From Paenibacillus typhae (lineage in GTDB: Bacteria > Bacillota > Bacilli > Paenibacillales > Paenibacillaceae): 64,000 nucleotides of DNA. The position numbers and the translations under genes were made by a program. Location of the stretch: contig NZ_FNDX01000011.1 in the NCBI RefSeq assembly GCF_900099765.1, positions 62,001 to 126,000 on the forward strand, written 5' to 3'. The notes beneath the pieces are model-generated. The model made no database searches. It was not told the DNA's origin and was given only the letters and a program-made list of their open reading frames with translations. Position 1 is the first letter of the stretch, and each line of letters begins with the position of its first letter. This document shows positions 26,847 to 35,135 of this stretch, one piece after another.

Positions 26847-27461
26847 ATGGGTATGAAAGACAAGCTTCACGACGTAAGTTTATATCTGCCCGGAGATGAA
26901 GAGCTGATGAAAGCACAGACGCTTTGTCTAGAGCAGCTCTATGACTTCAATCAGACCCGGCCAAGTGAATATGATAAAAGAAGGGCTATGCTGGGGGAGA
27001 TGTTTGCGGAGATCGGTGAGAACTGCTACATTGAGCCGCCGTTTCATGCGAATTGGGGCGGTAAGCATGTCCATTTTGGCAAAAATATATATGCGAACTT
27101 CAATCTGACGATGGTGGATGACACCCATATTTACGTCGGGGATTACACGATGTTCGGCCCGAACGTGACTGTAGCCACAGCCGGACACCCTGTTCTCCCT
27201 GAGCTGCGGGAACAGGCGTATCAATATAACGCACCTGTTACGATCGGCAAAAACTGCTGGATCGGCGCAGGGGCCGTTATTCTCCCGGGCATAACAATTG
27301 GCGATAATACGGTAATTGGTGCAGGCAGCATCGTTACCAAGGACATTCCTGCTAATGTCGTGGCTGTCGGCAATCCGTGCAAGGTGCTGCGTGAGATTAA
27401 CGAGCAGGATGAGCAGTTTTATTTTCAAGGCCGGCGGATTGTGAGGGAGGATTTGGTGTAG
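26847..27461 (+). CDS. lacA: Sugar O-acetyltransferase (maltose/galactoside type)
   Basis: The 204-residue protein is a left-handed beta-helix acetyltransferase of the LacA/Maa type. It has the N-terminal helical mac domain (MKAQTLCLEQLYDFNQTRPSEYDKR), then hexapeptide repeats, the catalytic His in TAGHPV, and GAGAVILPGITIGDNTVIGAGSIVTKD near the end. It transfers acetyl from acetyl-CoA to a sugar, thought to detoxify non-metabolisable sugars. It starts behind TAAGGAG 12 bases after melA, so the two form an operon. Confidence 0.9.
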   Translation: MGMKDKLHDVSLYLPGDEELMKAQTLCLEQLYDFNQTRPSEYDKRRAMLGEMFAEIGENCYIEPPFHANWGGKHVHFGKNIYANFNLTMVDDTHIYVGDYTMFGPNVTVATAGHPVLPELREQAYQYNAPVTIGKNCWIGAGAVILPGITIGDNTVIGAGSIVTKDIPANVVAVGNPCKVLREINEQDEQFYFQGRRIVREDLV

Positions 27462-27487
27462 GATTTTGTTCATTTTGTTAAGCCTTA

Positions 27488-27525
27488 GCGGCCCCCTTTC
27501 TGTAATTATAGAGACCGGGGCCGTT
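27488..27525 (+). terminator. Hairpin after lacA
   Basis: CGGCCCC / GGGGCCG flank a second inner pairing TTTCT / AGAGA. No long T-run follows, so it is a weak terminator or mRNA-end structure. Confidence 0.5.
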
Positions 27526-27657
27526 ACATGCTTATGCGGTCATAGTTCTCTGGCATAACTCGTAAATGTATTTAATGGATTTTAGTTTAAGTCATGCAAG
27601 AGGTGAAGTTTAATACAGAAAGGGATAATTTGGATGGTATAATTAATTAAATATATA

Positions 27658-27981
27658 ATGAATATGATACAGGGTGCAGGAGTGAGGCAGGCTGACTGGA
27701 TGCATCCCCAAACAGAAGAGCGAAGAGATTTAATCAGAAAACGTACACGGGAAGCGAAGGCACGCTTCTCACAAAGAAAGCGAAATCCTTTTTTGAGAAA
27801 AGCTATTGCGCAGGCGGTCCGGGAAAGAATTAATCCGAATGTGGAAATTATCGTGGGCCCCAGCCATATTGTTACCATACGAAATGGAGTTCAAATTCCA
27901 TCCAATAAGATAGTGGTGCATCCAAAAATGTTAAAGAAATCCTGGCGGGTGCCTCTTATTGCGCAACATAAAACAAATTGA
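27658..27981 (+). CDS. Small basic protein of unknown function
   Basis: The 107-residue product is very basic in its middle (EERRDLIRKRTREAKARFSQRKRN) and then has a beta-like segment NVEIIVGPSHIVTIRNGVQIPSNKIVV. I do not recognise it. No good ribosome site precedes 27658; a GTG at 27682 or the ATG at 27700 could be the true start. A very strong terminator follows directly, which supports a real transcript. The segment 27526-27657 shows nothing definite. Confidence 0.5.
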   Translation: MNMIQGAGVRQADWMHPQTEERRDLIRKRTREAKARFSQRKRNPFLRKAIAQAVRERINPNVEIIVGPSHIVTIRNGVQIPSNKIVVHPKMLKKSWRVPLIAQHKTN

Positions 27982-27994
27982 GCTGCCCGTTAAT

Positions 27995-28048
27995 GACGTG
28001 TAGTAATCATGTGCATCATATAGAGCACATGGTTACTACACGTCTTTT
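27995..28048 (+). terminator. Strong terminator, 20-bp stem
   Basis: GACGTGTAGTAATCATGTGC pairs with GCACATGGTTACTACACGTC (one G-U pair) around a 10-base loop, followed by TTTT. It ends the transcript of the small basic protein gene. Confidence 0.85.
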
Positions 28049-28100
28049 CGTTACTTACAGAGAAGTATTTTACGAATAGATAATCTGCGTTATCCCTCAA

Positions 28101-28129
28101 TTGACAGCCTCCCATCACATACCTATAAT
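28101..28129 (+). promoter_or_regulatory. Perfect sigma-A promoter
   Basis: TTGACA at 28101-28106 and TATAAT at 28124-28129 are separated by exactly 17 bases. Both hexamers match the vegetative consensus fully. It fires into a roughly 85-base transcript that ends in a terminator at 28191-28222. Confidence 0.85.
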
Positions 28130-28135
28130 TTAAAT

Positions 28136-28222
28136 CATTAATGAAAGCTGTTTCACATACCGATAGCCAACTTGCTATGTAAGATGGAACCCCTTAATTT
28201 AAGCGGGTTTCATTTTGTTTTT
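28136..28222 (+). ncRNA. Candidate small RNA or attenuated leader
   Basis: Between the consensus promoter and the hairpin AACCCCTTAA / TTTAAGCGGGTT followed by a T-rich run (TCATTTTGTTTTT) there is no open frame. An internal hairpin ATAGC / GCTAT lies at about 28162-28177. The unit looks like a small RNA; it could also be an attenuated leader of the downstream yesN operon. I could not assign it to a known riboswitch class. Confidence 0.5.
28191..28222 (+). terminator. Terminator of the candidate small RNA
   Basis: AACCC plus CTTAA pair with TTAAG plus GGGTT with a bulged C, followed by a T-rich stretch at 28210-28222. Confidence 0.6.
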
Positions 28223-28226
28223 AAAA

Positions 28227-28316
28227 GATAAGAAAGTATATCCTTCACGCTATACTTTATCCTTATCTTTCTCGCAGAAACGGATGCCGTCCTTTTTAGG
28301 ACGGCGTAGCCGTTTC
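28227..28316. repeat. Composite palindromic element before yesN
   Basis: Two nested structures lie side by side: GATAAG-AAGTATA / TATACTT-CTTATC (about 28227-28269), and a long interrupted hairpin with GAAACGG (28277-28283), GCCGTCC (28286-28292), GGACGGC (28299-28305) and CCGTTTC (28310-28316). No T-run follows. I believe similar sequences are dispersed in Paenibacillus genomes, but this is from memory and unchecked. Confidence 0.5.
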
Positions 28317-28351
28317 AACTTGTCTTACTTTTGTCCGGAAAAGGAGAAGCC

Positions 28352-29893
28352 ATGGATATAACGTTGTGCAAAATAGTAGTGGTGGATGATGAGATGCTGG
28401 TGCGGCAGGGGATTATCCATCTGCTGGACTGGGAAGGGGAAGGGTTTCAGATCGTCGGGGAGGCGTCCAACGGCCGTGAAGCGTTTGAGCTGATCGAGTC
28501 ACAGCGGCCGCATATTATCCTGACGGATATTGTTATGCCGGTAATGGACGGGGAGGAGCTGATCCGGCTCGTCAAGGGCATGTATCCGGAGATTGAAGTG
28601 ATTGTGCTGAGCAGCTTCAGCGAATTTGAATATGTGCGCTCGACATTCCAGAGCGGGGTGGCTGACTATATCCTGAAGCCAAGGCTGGAAGCTGCATCAC
28701 TGCTGGCCGTGCTGAAGAAGACGGCGCAGCGTATTCCGGTGCTCCAGCAGGTGGACTGGAGAAACGACAAGCGGCAGTCGGCCGACTATATTCTGGATAA
28801 GCTCGTCTCCGGCTATCCGGTGGAGTATGAGGCTGAGGCGCTGCAGGATATTTTCCCGTTTCCGGGTTATGCGGTCATCGTAGCGGATATAGGCGATGAA
28901 GCGGCGGCCATCAGCCGTAAGGAGGAATGGCTGGAGAACAGTATCCGATCGTTGCTGCAGGCTGGGGGTAATCCGCAGTCTTTCCGGCTGCTGTCCACGC
29001 AGGACGGGCATGTCAGACTGCTGTTTAACCTGCCTGAAGACGGCAGGGAGGCGCTGATCAGGATGGCCGAGCAGGTATTTACCACCGGAATCCGGGCCAA
29101 TATGTTTCTGAGCCTGGCCGTCAGCCGGACCTTTACGGAGCTGCAGGAGCTGCACACCGTCTACTCGCAGGAGCTGATGAAGCTGCTGGACCACCGGTTT
29201 TTCCTGCCGGAACGCTGTCTGCTGGTGGATCATGGCGGAGAGGTACAGCCGGGGCCAGTCTTTGACCAGGAGGCCTTCGCTGCAGAGCTGAACCGGCAGG
29301 AGTTCGACCAGGCCTTTGCACGGTTAAGCGCTTATGTAGCCTCGATGTCCGGCCGCCGGGATACGGGAGTGTCCGAGTTCAAGTCGTTCCTGTGCCACAG
29401 CATTTTTCAAATCATCGGCATGCTGCTGCAGTTCCATTATGAGGCCCGTGCCCTCGATGACAGCAAATATGAATACTTCCGCTCGATCCATGAAGCCCCG
29501 CATGTCGCGGAGACAGAGGCCAGACTGCTGCAGTTTTTGCAGGACGCGACCGAATGCGTTACGAAGAACCGCGGCGGAACACCGGCGATGCAGAAGATAC
29601 TCCTGTACATCGACGAGCATTATTCACACCAGCTTACGCTGACGGAAGTCGCCAGGGAGTTTCATTTTAATCCGTCCTATTTGTCCAATTATTTTACCCT
29701 GCACAATAAGGAAGGCTTCAACGAATATTTAAACCGGGTGCGGATCGGCAAAGCCTGCCTGCTGCTGAAAGAAAACCCCGGCCTGTCGATTTCCGAGATC
29801 AGCAGCCTTGTCGGTTATTCAGACCACAGCTACTTTACCAGAGTGTTCCGCAAGCTGATGAACGTATCGCCAAGCCAATACCGTAAAGGATAA
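28352..29893 (+). CDS. yesN: YesN-type response regulator of the galactoside operon
   Basis: The 513-residue regulator has a receiver domain (KIVVVDDEMLVRQGI, phosphorylation Asp in IILTDIVMPVMDG, Lys in YILKPR) and a C-terminal AraC-type helix-turn-helix (LTEVAREFHFNPSYLSNYFT; ISEISSLVGYSDHSYFTRVFRK). The ATG at 28352 follows AAAAGGAG. The partner kinase yesM starts 25 bases later, followed by a sugar ABC transporter and lacZ. This order indicates it switches on galactoside uptake when the kinase senses the sugar or the loaded binding protein. Confidence 0.92.
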   Translation: MDITLCKIVVVDDEMLVRQGIIHLLDWEGEGFQIVGEASNGREAFELIESQRPHIILTDIVMPVMDGEELIRLVKGMYPEIEVIVLSSFSEFEYVRSTFQSGVADYILKPRLEAASLLAVLKKTAQRIPVLQQVDWRNDKRQSADYILDKLVSGYPVEYEAEALQDIFPFPGYAVIVADIGDEAAAISRKEEWLENSIRSLLQAGGNPQSFRLLSTQDGHVRLLFNLPEDGREALIRMAEQVFTTGIRANMFLSLAVSRTFTELQELHTVYSQELMKLLDHRFFLPERCLLVDHGGEVQPGPVFDQEAFAAELNRQEFDQAFARLSAYVASMSGRRDTGVSEFKSFLCHSIFQIIGMLLQFHYEARALDDSKYEYFRSIHEAPHVAETEARLLQFLQDATECVTKNRGGTPAMQKILLYIDEHYSHQLTLTEVAREFHFNPSYLSNYFTLHNKEGFNEYLNRVRIGKACLLLKENPGLSISEISSLVGYSDHSYFTRVFRKLMNVSPSQYRKG

Positions 29894-29918
29894 TGCGGAA
29901 GCCAAGAAGGAGCCTGAA

Positions 29919-31685
29919 ATGGGAGTAATCGAAAAGTGGCTCGGAAAGCTCAGAGACCAGAGCCTGTTCAGCAAAATATTCGTCGTTATGGTCATCAGCA
30001 TTGTGCTCGTTACCGTACTGATTACTACAGTGACAGCACAAATGTCGCAGACGCTGTTTGTACAGACCTTCAGCATTACCAATTCAAAAATCATTGACCA
30101 GATTAAAAGCGCACTGGATAACTCGCACTATACTACCGTCAATACAGCGATAAATGTCGGGCAGAGCGGGGTAATCCGCAGCTTCATGACCGAAAAGGAC
30201 GGCAGCTCGCTGGCCAATTTCCGGCGGTATTACAGCATGCGGGACCAGATGGACCGTATTCAGTCCGGCATCGGGGCCGCCAACATCGGCCTGTCCATTC
30301 TGGGAGGGAACGGCAGGAGCTATACCAGTGATGTCACCTACTGGTCGGGCTCTTCCGCGCAGCTGGAGGACAATCCGATTACAGCGGCTGCGCAGGAGCA
30401 GGGCGGCAAGCTGTTCTATAGCTTTATGGACGCAAGCCCGCTGAATTCAGCGGGCCGTTATGTGGTTGCAGCAAAGGCACTGACTGCACCCGGACTTACA
30501 GAACCATACGGCACGCTGTACATGTTCACACGTGAAAGTGATTTCCGTAAAAACTACGCCAGCTTTACGAGCAAAGGCAACGATGTCATGTTTCTGGATA
30601 CGGCCGGGCGGATTGTGTCAAGCAACCGGACGGAGCAGATCGGAAGCCTTTCCCCCGACCTCCTGAGCAGCGCGAAGCAGATTGCCGAGGCGGGGCTTGC
30701 CAGCCAGGAGCTGACCATCGGCGGAAGGGAAGTCATCGTGCTGGCCGATTATCTGCCGTCCTATAACTTTTATATTGTGAATCTGATTGATAAAAAGGAG
30801 ACCATCGGCACGCTGTTTGATAAAAAGATGCTCTTTCTGATCGGCGGGGCAATTGCTGCGGTTGCGGTGCTCCTGATTTATTTTCTGACCAAACGCCTGA
30901 CGCTGTCCCTGCGCACGCTGGTCAAAAAAATGTCCAATGTGACCAAAAAGAATTTCCATAACTATATGTCTGTCACCGGCAGCTATGAAACGAGGCAGCT
31001 GAGCACCGCCTTCAACTATATGCTTAAAGAGCTCAATGACTATGTCGCCCAGCTGGTGGAAACACAAAAGGAGCAGCGGAATGCCGAGCTGGCCGCACTC
31101 CAGCAGCAGATTAATCCTCATTTCCTGTACAACACACTGGCATCGGTCAATATTCTGGTTCAGCGGGGAAGCAAGGAGCAGGCGACGGAGACGATCCATG
31201 CCCTCATCTCGCTGCTGCAGAATACGATCAGCAATGTGAAAGAGACCATTACGGTGGAGGATGAGCTGATTAACCTGAAGCATTATGTCTTTATTAATCA
31301 GGTGCGCAACGGCAGCCGGGTCAAGGTAGAGACGTTTGTCTCTCCGGACTGTATGGGGGCTAAGGTGCCGAAGCTAATCCTGCAGCCGTTTATTGAAAAT
31401 GCCTTTTTCCACGCTTTCAATATCAAGACCTCGGGCTATATTTATGTCACCATCATGAAGGACAGGGATACGCTGCACTGTGAGGTGGTGGATACGGGAG
31501 ACGGTATGGATCTGGACAACAAGGAGACGATTCCGGCATCCACAAGCAGCCGACAGCTATTCAGCGGCATCGGCATCCGTAATGTCCATGACCGTCTGCT
31601 GCTGCTGTATGGTGAGCCGTACGGCGTAACCATCACCAGTACACCTGGTCAGGGGACAAAAGTCTCTATCAGAATTCCTTGCTGA
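29919..31685 (+). CDS. yesM: YesM-type sensor histidine kinase
   Basis: The 588-residue membrane kinase has transmembrane helices at about 18-40 and 302-325 enclosing a large extracellular sensor domain. A HAMP-like linker follows, then the His_kinase domain with QQINPHFLYNTLASVN (phosphorylated His) and a HATPase_c domain (LQPFIENAFFHAF, GIGIRNVHDRLLLLYG). It is the partner of the YesN regulator just upstream, 25 bp apart. Together they probably sense an extracellular galactoside. Confidence 0.92.
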   Translation: MGVIEKWLGKLRDQSLFSKIFVVMVISIVLVTVLITTVTAQMSQTLFVQTFSITNSKIIDQIKSALDNSHYTTVNTAINVGQSGVIRSFMTEKDGSSLANFRRYYSMRDQMDRIQSGIGAANIGLSILGGNGRSYTSDVTYWSGSSAQLEDNPITAAAQEQGGKLFYSFMDASPLNSAGRYVVAAKALTAPGLTEPYGTLYMFTRESDFRKNYASFTSKGNDVMFLDTAGRIVSSNRTEQIGSLSPDLLSSAKQIAEAGLASQELTIGGREVIVLADYLPSYNFYIVNLIDKKETIGTLFDKKMLFLIGGAIAAVAVLLIYFLTKRLTLSLRTLVKKMSNVTKKNFHNYMSVTGSYETRQLSTAFNYMLKELNDYVAQLVETQKEQRNAELAALQQQINPHFLYNTLASVNILVQRGSKEQATETIHALISLLQNTISNVKETITVEDELINLKHYVFINQVRNGSRVKVETFVSPDCMGAKVPKLILQPFIENAFFHAFNIKTSGYIYVTIMKDRDTLHCEVVDTGDGMDLDNKETIPASTSSRQLFSGIGIRNVHDRLLLLYGEPYGVTITSTPGQGTKVSIRIPC

Positions 31686-31737
31686 AAAAACGCATTGAAC
31701 CGCTGCCTTTGCAGCATAATATAACAGCTACGCCGCG

Positions 31738-31764
31738 AGCCGGCGCCGCATCCCGGCGCCGGCT
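31738..31764 (+). terminator. GC-rich hairpin after yesM
   Basis: AGCCGGCGCCG / CGGCGCCGGCT is a perfect 11-bp stem with a 5-base loop. The tail TCTTGC lacks a T-run, so termination may be partial. Confidence 0.5.
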
Positions 31765-31924
31765 TCTTGCATCTGTGCGGCCTGTTTCACCTAAAAAAAG
31801 TGCGAAAGGAGAAAAATAATCCTAATCCATAGACCGTGGAAGCGGATACAAAAGACAATATTATCACTATTTTAACTAAAATCATTTCTAACGAAATGAG
31901 GTTCCAGAATGATATTCTGATTAA

Positions 31925-31938
31925 AGAAAGCACTTTCA
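31925..31938 (+). promoter_or_regulatory. Possible catabolite-responsive element (cre)
   Basis: AGAAAGCACTTTCA differs from the ideal cre palindrome TGAAAGCGCTTTCA at two positions. It lies 26 bases before the start of the sugar-binding protein gene, a typical place for CcpA repression of a sugar operon. Confidence 0.5.
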
Positions 31939-31963
31939 AATACATGTTAGGGGGATATACATC

Positions 31964-33274
31964 ATGAAGAAAAAAGCCACCGCGCTTCTGCTCGCCGGAT
32001 TTACACTTCTGACCGCCTGCTCCAGCAACGCTAATACTAATAACGAGGCCAATACCGGAGCTGAAGGAAATGCAGCTGGCGGAAACCAGAAAATCACCGT
32101 CTGGGCATGGGACAAAAACTTTAATATTGCTGCAATGAACCTGGCTAAGGACGCTTATGTGGCCAAAAATCCGGATGCACAAATTGAAGTTGTTGAGTAC
32201 GCACAGGATGACATTATCCAGAAGCTGAACACAGGCCTTAACTCAGGCTCCGCTTCCGGTCTGCCGAACATCGTGCTGATTGAAGATTACCGTGCACAAA
32301 GCTTCTTGCAAACGTATCCAGATGCCTTTCAGGAACTGGGCGATGCGATCAACACAGCTGATTTTGCAGAATATAAGCTCGGGCCAACCAGCTTTGACGG
32401 CAAGCAATACGGCGTACCGTTCGACTCCGGTGTTGTAGGCCTCTATGTCCGTACCGACTATCTGCAGGAAGCTGGTTATACTACTGACGATCTGCAGGAT
32501 ATCGACTGGCAGCAGTACATTGAGATCGGTAAAGCGATTAAAGAAAAGACAGGCAAAGATATGCTGACTCAGGACCCTAACGATCTGGGGCTGATCCGCA
32601 TGATGATCCAGTCCGCCGGCTCCTGGTACCTGAAAGAAGACGGAACAACACCTAACCTGAAAGACAACGCAGTACTGAAAGAAGCATTTGAAAGCTACAA
32701 AGAGCTGATGAATGCCAATATCGTAAAAGTTAACTCCGACTGGAGCTCGTTCCTGGCCGGCTTCAACAGCGGTGACGTTGCTTCTATTCCTACCGGTAAC
32801 TGGATTACCCCTTCTGTAAAAGCATCGGCTGACCAGTCCGGCAAATGGGCGGTAGTACCGTTCCCTAAACTTAAGAATGCCGCAAACTCCGTACACGCAT
32901 CTAACCTCGGCGGCAGCTCCTGGTATGTGCTGAACAATGACGGTAAAGAAGCAGCAGTTAAATTCCTGGGTGAAACCCTCGGATCTGATGTTGATCTGTA
33001 CCAGAAGCTTGTAACAGACGTAGGCGTTGTAGGTACTTACAAACCGGCTGCTGAAGGCGAAGCTTACGGTGCGGCTGATGAATTCTTCGGCGGACAAAAG
33101 GTTATCGCTGACTTTGCAAAATGGACGGCTGAAATCCCTAACGTAAACTACGGTCTGCACACTTATGCTATTGAGGACATCCTCAAGGTTGAAATGCAGA
33201 ACTTCCTGAACGGAACTGCGGTTGATAAGGCGCTTAGTGATGCCCAGTCCCAGGCTGAATCCCAAATCCAGTAA
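31964..33274 (+). CDS. Extracellular sugar-binding lipoprotein (ABC transporter)
   Basis: The 436-residue protein has a lipoprotein signal peptide with lipobox LTAC at about residues 16-19, then an acidic/Asn-rich linker. The mature part is a family 1 solute-binding protein (ITVWAWDKNFNIAAMNLAKDAYVAKNP start; YGVPFDSGVVGLYVRTDYL; PTGNWITPSV). It captures an oligosaccharide outside the cell and hands it to the two permeases that follow. The co-located lacZ suggests a beta-galactoside. An inverted repeat after the gene may stabilise its mRNA. Confidence 0.9.
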   Translation: MKKKATALLLAGFTLLTACSSNANTNNEANTGAEGNAAGGNQKITVWAWDKNFNIAAMNLAKDAYVAKNPDAQIEVVEYAQDDIIQKLNTGLNSGSASGLPNIVLIEDYRAQSFLQTYPDAFQELGDAINTADFAEYKLGPTSFDGKQYGVPFDSGVVGLYVRTDYLQEAGYTTDDLQDIDWQQYIEIGKAIKEKTGKDMLTQDPNDLGLIRMMIQSAGSWYLKEDGTTPNLKDNAVLKEAFESYKELMNANIVKVNSDWSSFLAGFNSGDVASIPTGNWITPSVKASADQSGKWAVVPFPKLKNAANSVHASNLGGSSWYVLNNDGKEAAVKFLGETLGSDVDLYQKLVTDVGVVGTYKPAAEGEAYGAADEFFGGQKVIADFAKWTAEIPNVNYGLHTYAIEDILKVEMQNFLNGTAVDKALSDAQSQAESQIQ

Positions 33275-33297
33275 AATTGCTGTTACACCTGATGGAT

Positions 33298-33345
33298 CCG
33301 TTGTCCTCCTTACCTGCCGTCTAGAGCCAGGACGGAGGACAGCGG
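33298..33345 (+). terminator. Stem-loop between binding protein and permease
   Basis: CCGTTGTCCTCC / GGAGGACAGCGG pair over 12 bp with one G-U, with the intervening GCCGTC / GACGG also able to pair. Such structures after a binding-protein gene usually give partial termination or protect the upstream mRNA, raising binding protein over permease. Confidence 0.6.
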
Positions 33346-33393
33346 CTTCTCCTTTTAAAGATTTACGTCTGCATAGAGAAAGGAATGAGAGCT

Positions 33394-34272
33394 GTGAACC
33401 ATACCATGCGCAACCGCGCTAAGCTTACCGGCTGGCTGTTTATCGCCGCAGCCGTCCTCATGATCTGTCTGTTTTACTTCTATCCGATGATTCAGGCGTT
33501 GCTGCTCTCGTTCAAGACGGGCGCAGGAGCTAACCTTCATTTTGACGGATTAACCAATTACAAGCGTCTGCTCAGCGACAAAACCTTTTTTACAGCGGTC
33601 AAGAACACCTTCCTGTTCCTGATTGTCCAGGTACCGATTATGATCGTGTTTGCGATGATGATCTCGGTGCTGCTGAATGACAGCAAGCTGCGCTTCAAAG
33701 GCTTTTTCCGTACTGCGATTTTCCTGCCTTGCGTAACCTCGCTTGTAGCTTACTCCGTTGTGTTCAAATATCTATTTGGCAATGACGGTCTGATCAACCT
33801 GGCTTTAATGAATATGCACATCCTGTCTGAACCGATCCAGTGGATCTCCGATCCCTTCTGGGCAAAAGTTACGATTATCATTGCTATTACCTGGCGCTGG
33901 ACAGGATACAATATGATTTTCTTCCTCTCCTCGCTGCAAAACATCGACAGTTCCATTTATGAAGCTGCAAAAATTGACGGTGCTTCGGGGCCGAGACAAT
34001 TTTTCTCGATTACCGTTCCGCTGCTCAAGCCGATCATTCTCTTTACGTCGATCACCTCGACGATTGGTACCCTGCAGCTGTTCGATGAAATTATGAATAT
34101 AACCAAGGGAGGTCCCGGCAACGCGACGCTCTCCATTTCCCAATATATTTACAATCTGTCGTTCAAGTACACGCCTGACTTCGGATATGCCGCAACTGTG
34201 TCGTATTCCATTGTAGTCATGATTATTATTCTGTCCTTCCTTCAAATCAAACTGGCAGGTGATGATAAATAA
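33394..34272 (+). CDS. Sugar ABC transporter permease (MalF/LacF type)
   Basis: This is the first permease of the transporter, about 292 residues with six membrane helices and the cytoplasmic EAA loop EAAKIDGASGPRQFFSITVPLLKP that docks the ATPase. I prefer the GTG at 33394, nine bases after AGAAAGGA; the in-frame ATG at 33385 directly abuts that site with no spacer. Another ATG is at 33406. The next permease overlaps by one base (TAATG). No ATPase gene is present, so a shared MsmX-type ATPase encoded elsewhere is expected. Confidence 0.9.
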   Translation: MNHTMRNRAKLTGWLFIAAAVLMICLFYFYPMIQALLLSFKTGAGANLHFDGLTNYKRLLSDKTFFTAVKNTFLFLIVQVPIMIVFAMMISVLLNDSKLRFKGFFRTAIFLPCVTSLVAYSVVFKYLFGNDGLINLALMNMHILSEPIQWISDPFWAKVTIIIAITWRWTGYNMIFFLSSLQNIDSSIYEAAKIDGASGPRQFFSITVPLLKPIILFTSITSTIGTLQLFDEIMNITKGGPGNATLSISQYIYNLSFKYTPDFGYAATVSYSIVVMIIILSFLQIKLAGDDK

Positions 34273-35096
34273 TGAGAAGCTTACGCCGTGCCCCCATTTA
34301 TATTTTTCTGTCGATTGTAGCGTTTGTCTCGATTTTCCCGTTCCTGTGGATGATTATCAGCGCCACTAATCTTTCCGTGGACGTTACCCAGGGCAGAATG
34401 CTGCCCGGTACAGCTCTGTTCGACAATATCAGAAAGCTCACAGAGTCAATCAACCTGGTACCTGCGCTCTGGAATACGCTCAAAATCGCTCTGACCACAA
34501 CCGTTCTGGCCCTGCTGGTTGCTTCCCTGGCTGGATACGGATTTGAAATTTACCGCAGCAAAGCGAAGGACATGGTCTTCAATCTGTTATTATTATCCAT
34601 GATGATCCCTTTTGCCGCGCTGATGGTGCCGCTGTATCAGATGTTCTCCAAGCTGTCGGCTGCTGCTCCGCTTATCGGGGTTAATACAGTCGCTGCCGTG
34701 GTTCTTCCGACCTTTACGACGGCATTTCTGATCTTCTTCTTCCGCCAGAGCTCCAAGATGTTCCCGCGGGAGCTGCTTGAGGCCGGACGGATTGACGGAT
34801 TATCGGAGCTGGGCCTGTTCTTCAAAATCTATATGCCGACGATGAAGACGACCTATTCCGCCGCCGCCATCATCACGTTCATGTCCAGCTGGAACAATTA
34901 CCTCTGGCCGCTGATCGTGCTGCAGACTCCGGAAAAACGGACGATTCCGCTGCTGATCTCGAACCTGGGCTCCAGCTACTCCCCGGATTTCGGCGTTATT
35001 ATGGCCGCAGTCGTTATCTCTACGCTTCCGACAGCACTTGTCTTCTTCCTGATGCAGAAGCAGTTCGTTGCCGGTATGGTGGGATCCGTGAAATAA
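34272..35096 (+). CDS. Sugar ABC transporter permease (MalG/LacG type)
   Basis: This is the second permease, 274 residues with six membrane helices and the EAA loop (ELLEAGRIDGLSELGLFFKIYMPTMK). Its ATG overlaps the stop of the first permease, so translation is coupled and the two make a heterodimer. lacZ follows about 35 bases on. Confidence 0.92.
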   Translation: MRSLRRAPIYIFLSIVAFVSIFPFLWMIISATNLSVDVTQGRMLPGTALFDNIRKLTESINLVPALWNTLKIALTTTVLALLVASLAGYGFEIYRSKAKDMVFNLLLLSMMIPFAALMVPLYQMFSKLSAAAPLIGVNTVAAVVLPTFTTAFLIFFFRQSSKMFPRELLEAGRIDGLSELGLFFKIYMPTMKTTYSAAAIITFMSSWNNYLWPLIVLQTPEKRTIPLLISNLGSSYSPDFGVIMAAVVISTLPTALVFFLMQKQFVAGMVGSVK

Positions 35097-35135
35097 TGAT
35101 TGAACGTTCACTTTCTATCTAAGGAGGAAATGAAA

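Noticed and set aside
28277..28316. Nested hairpin before yesN as a terminator
   Set aside because: No T-run follows on either strand; better described as a palindromic element.
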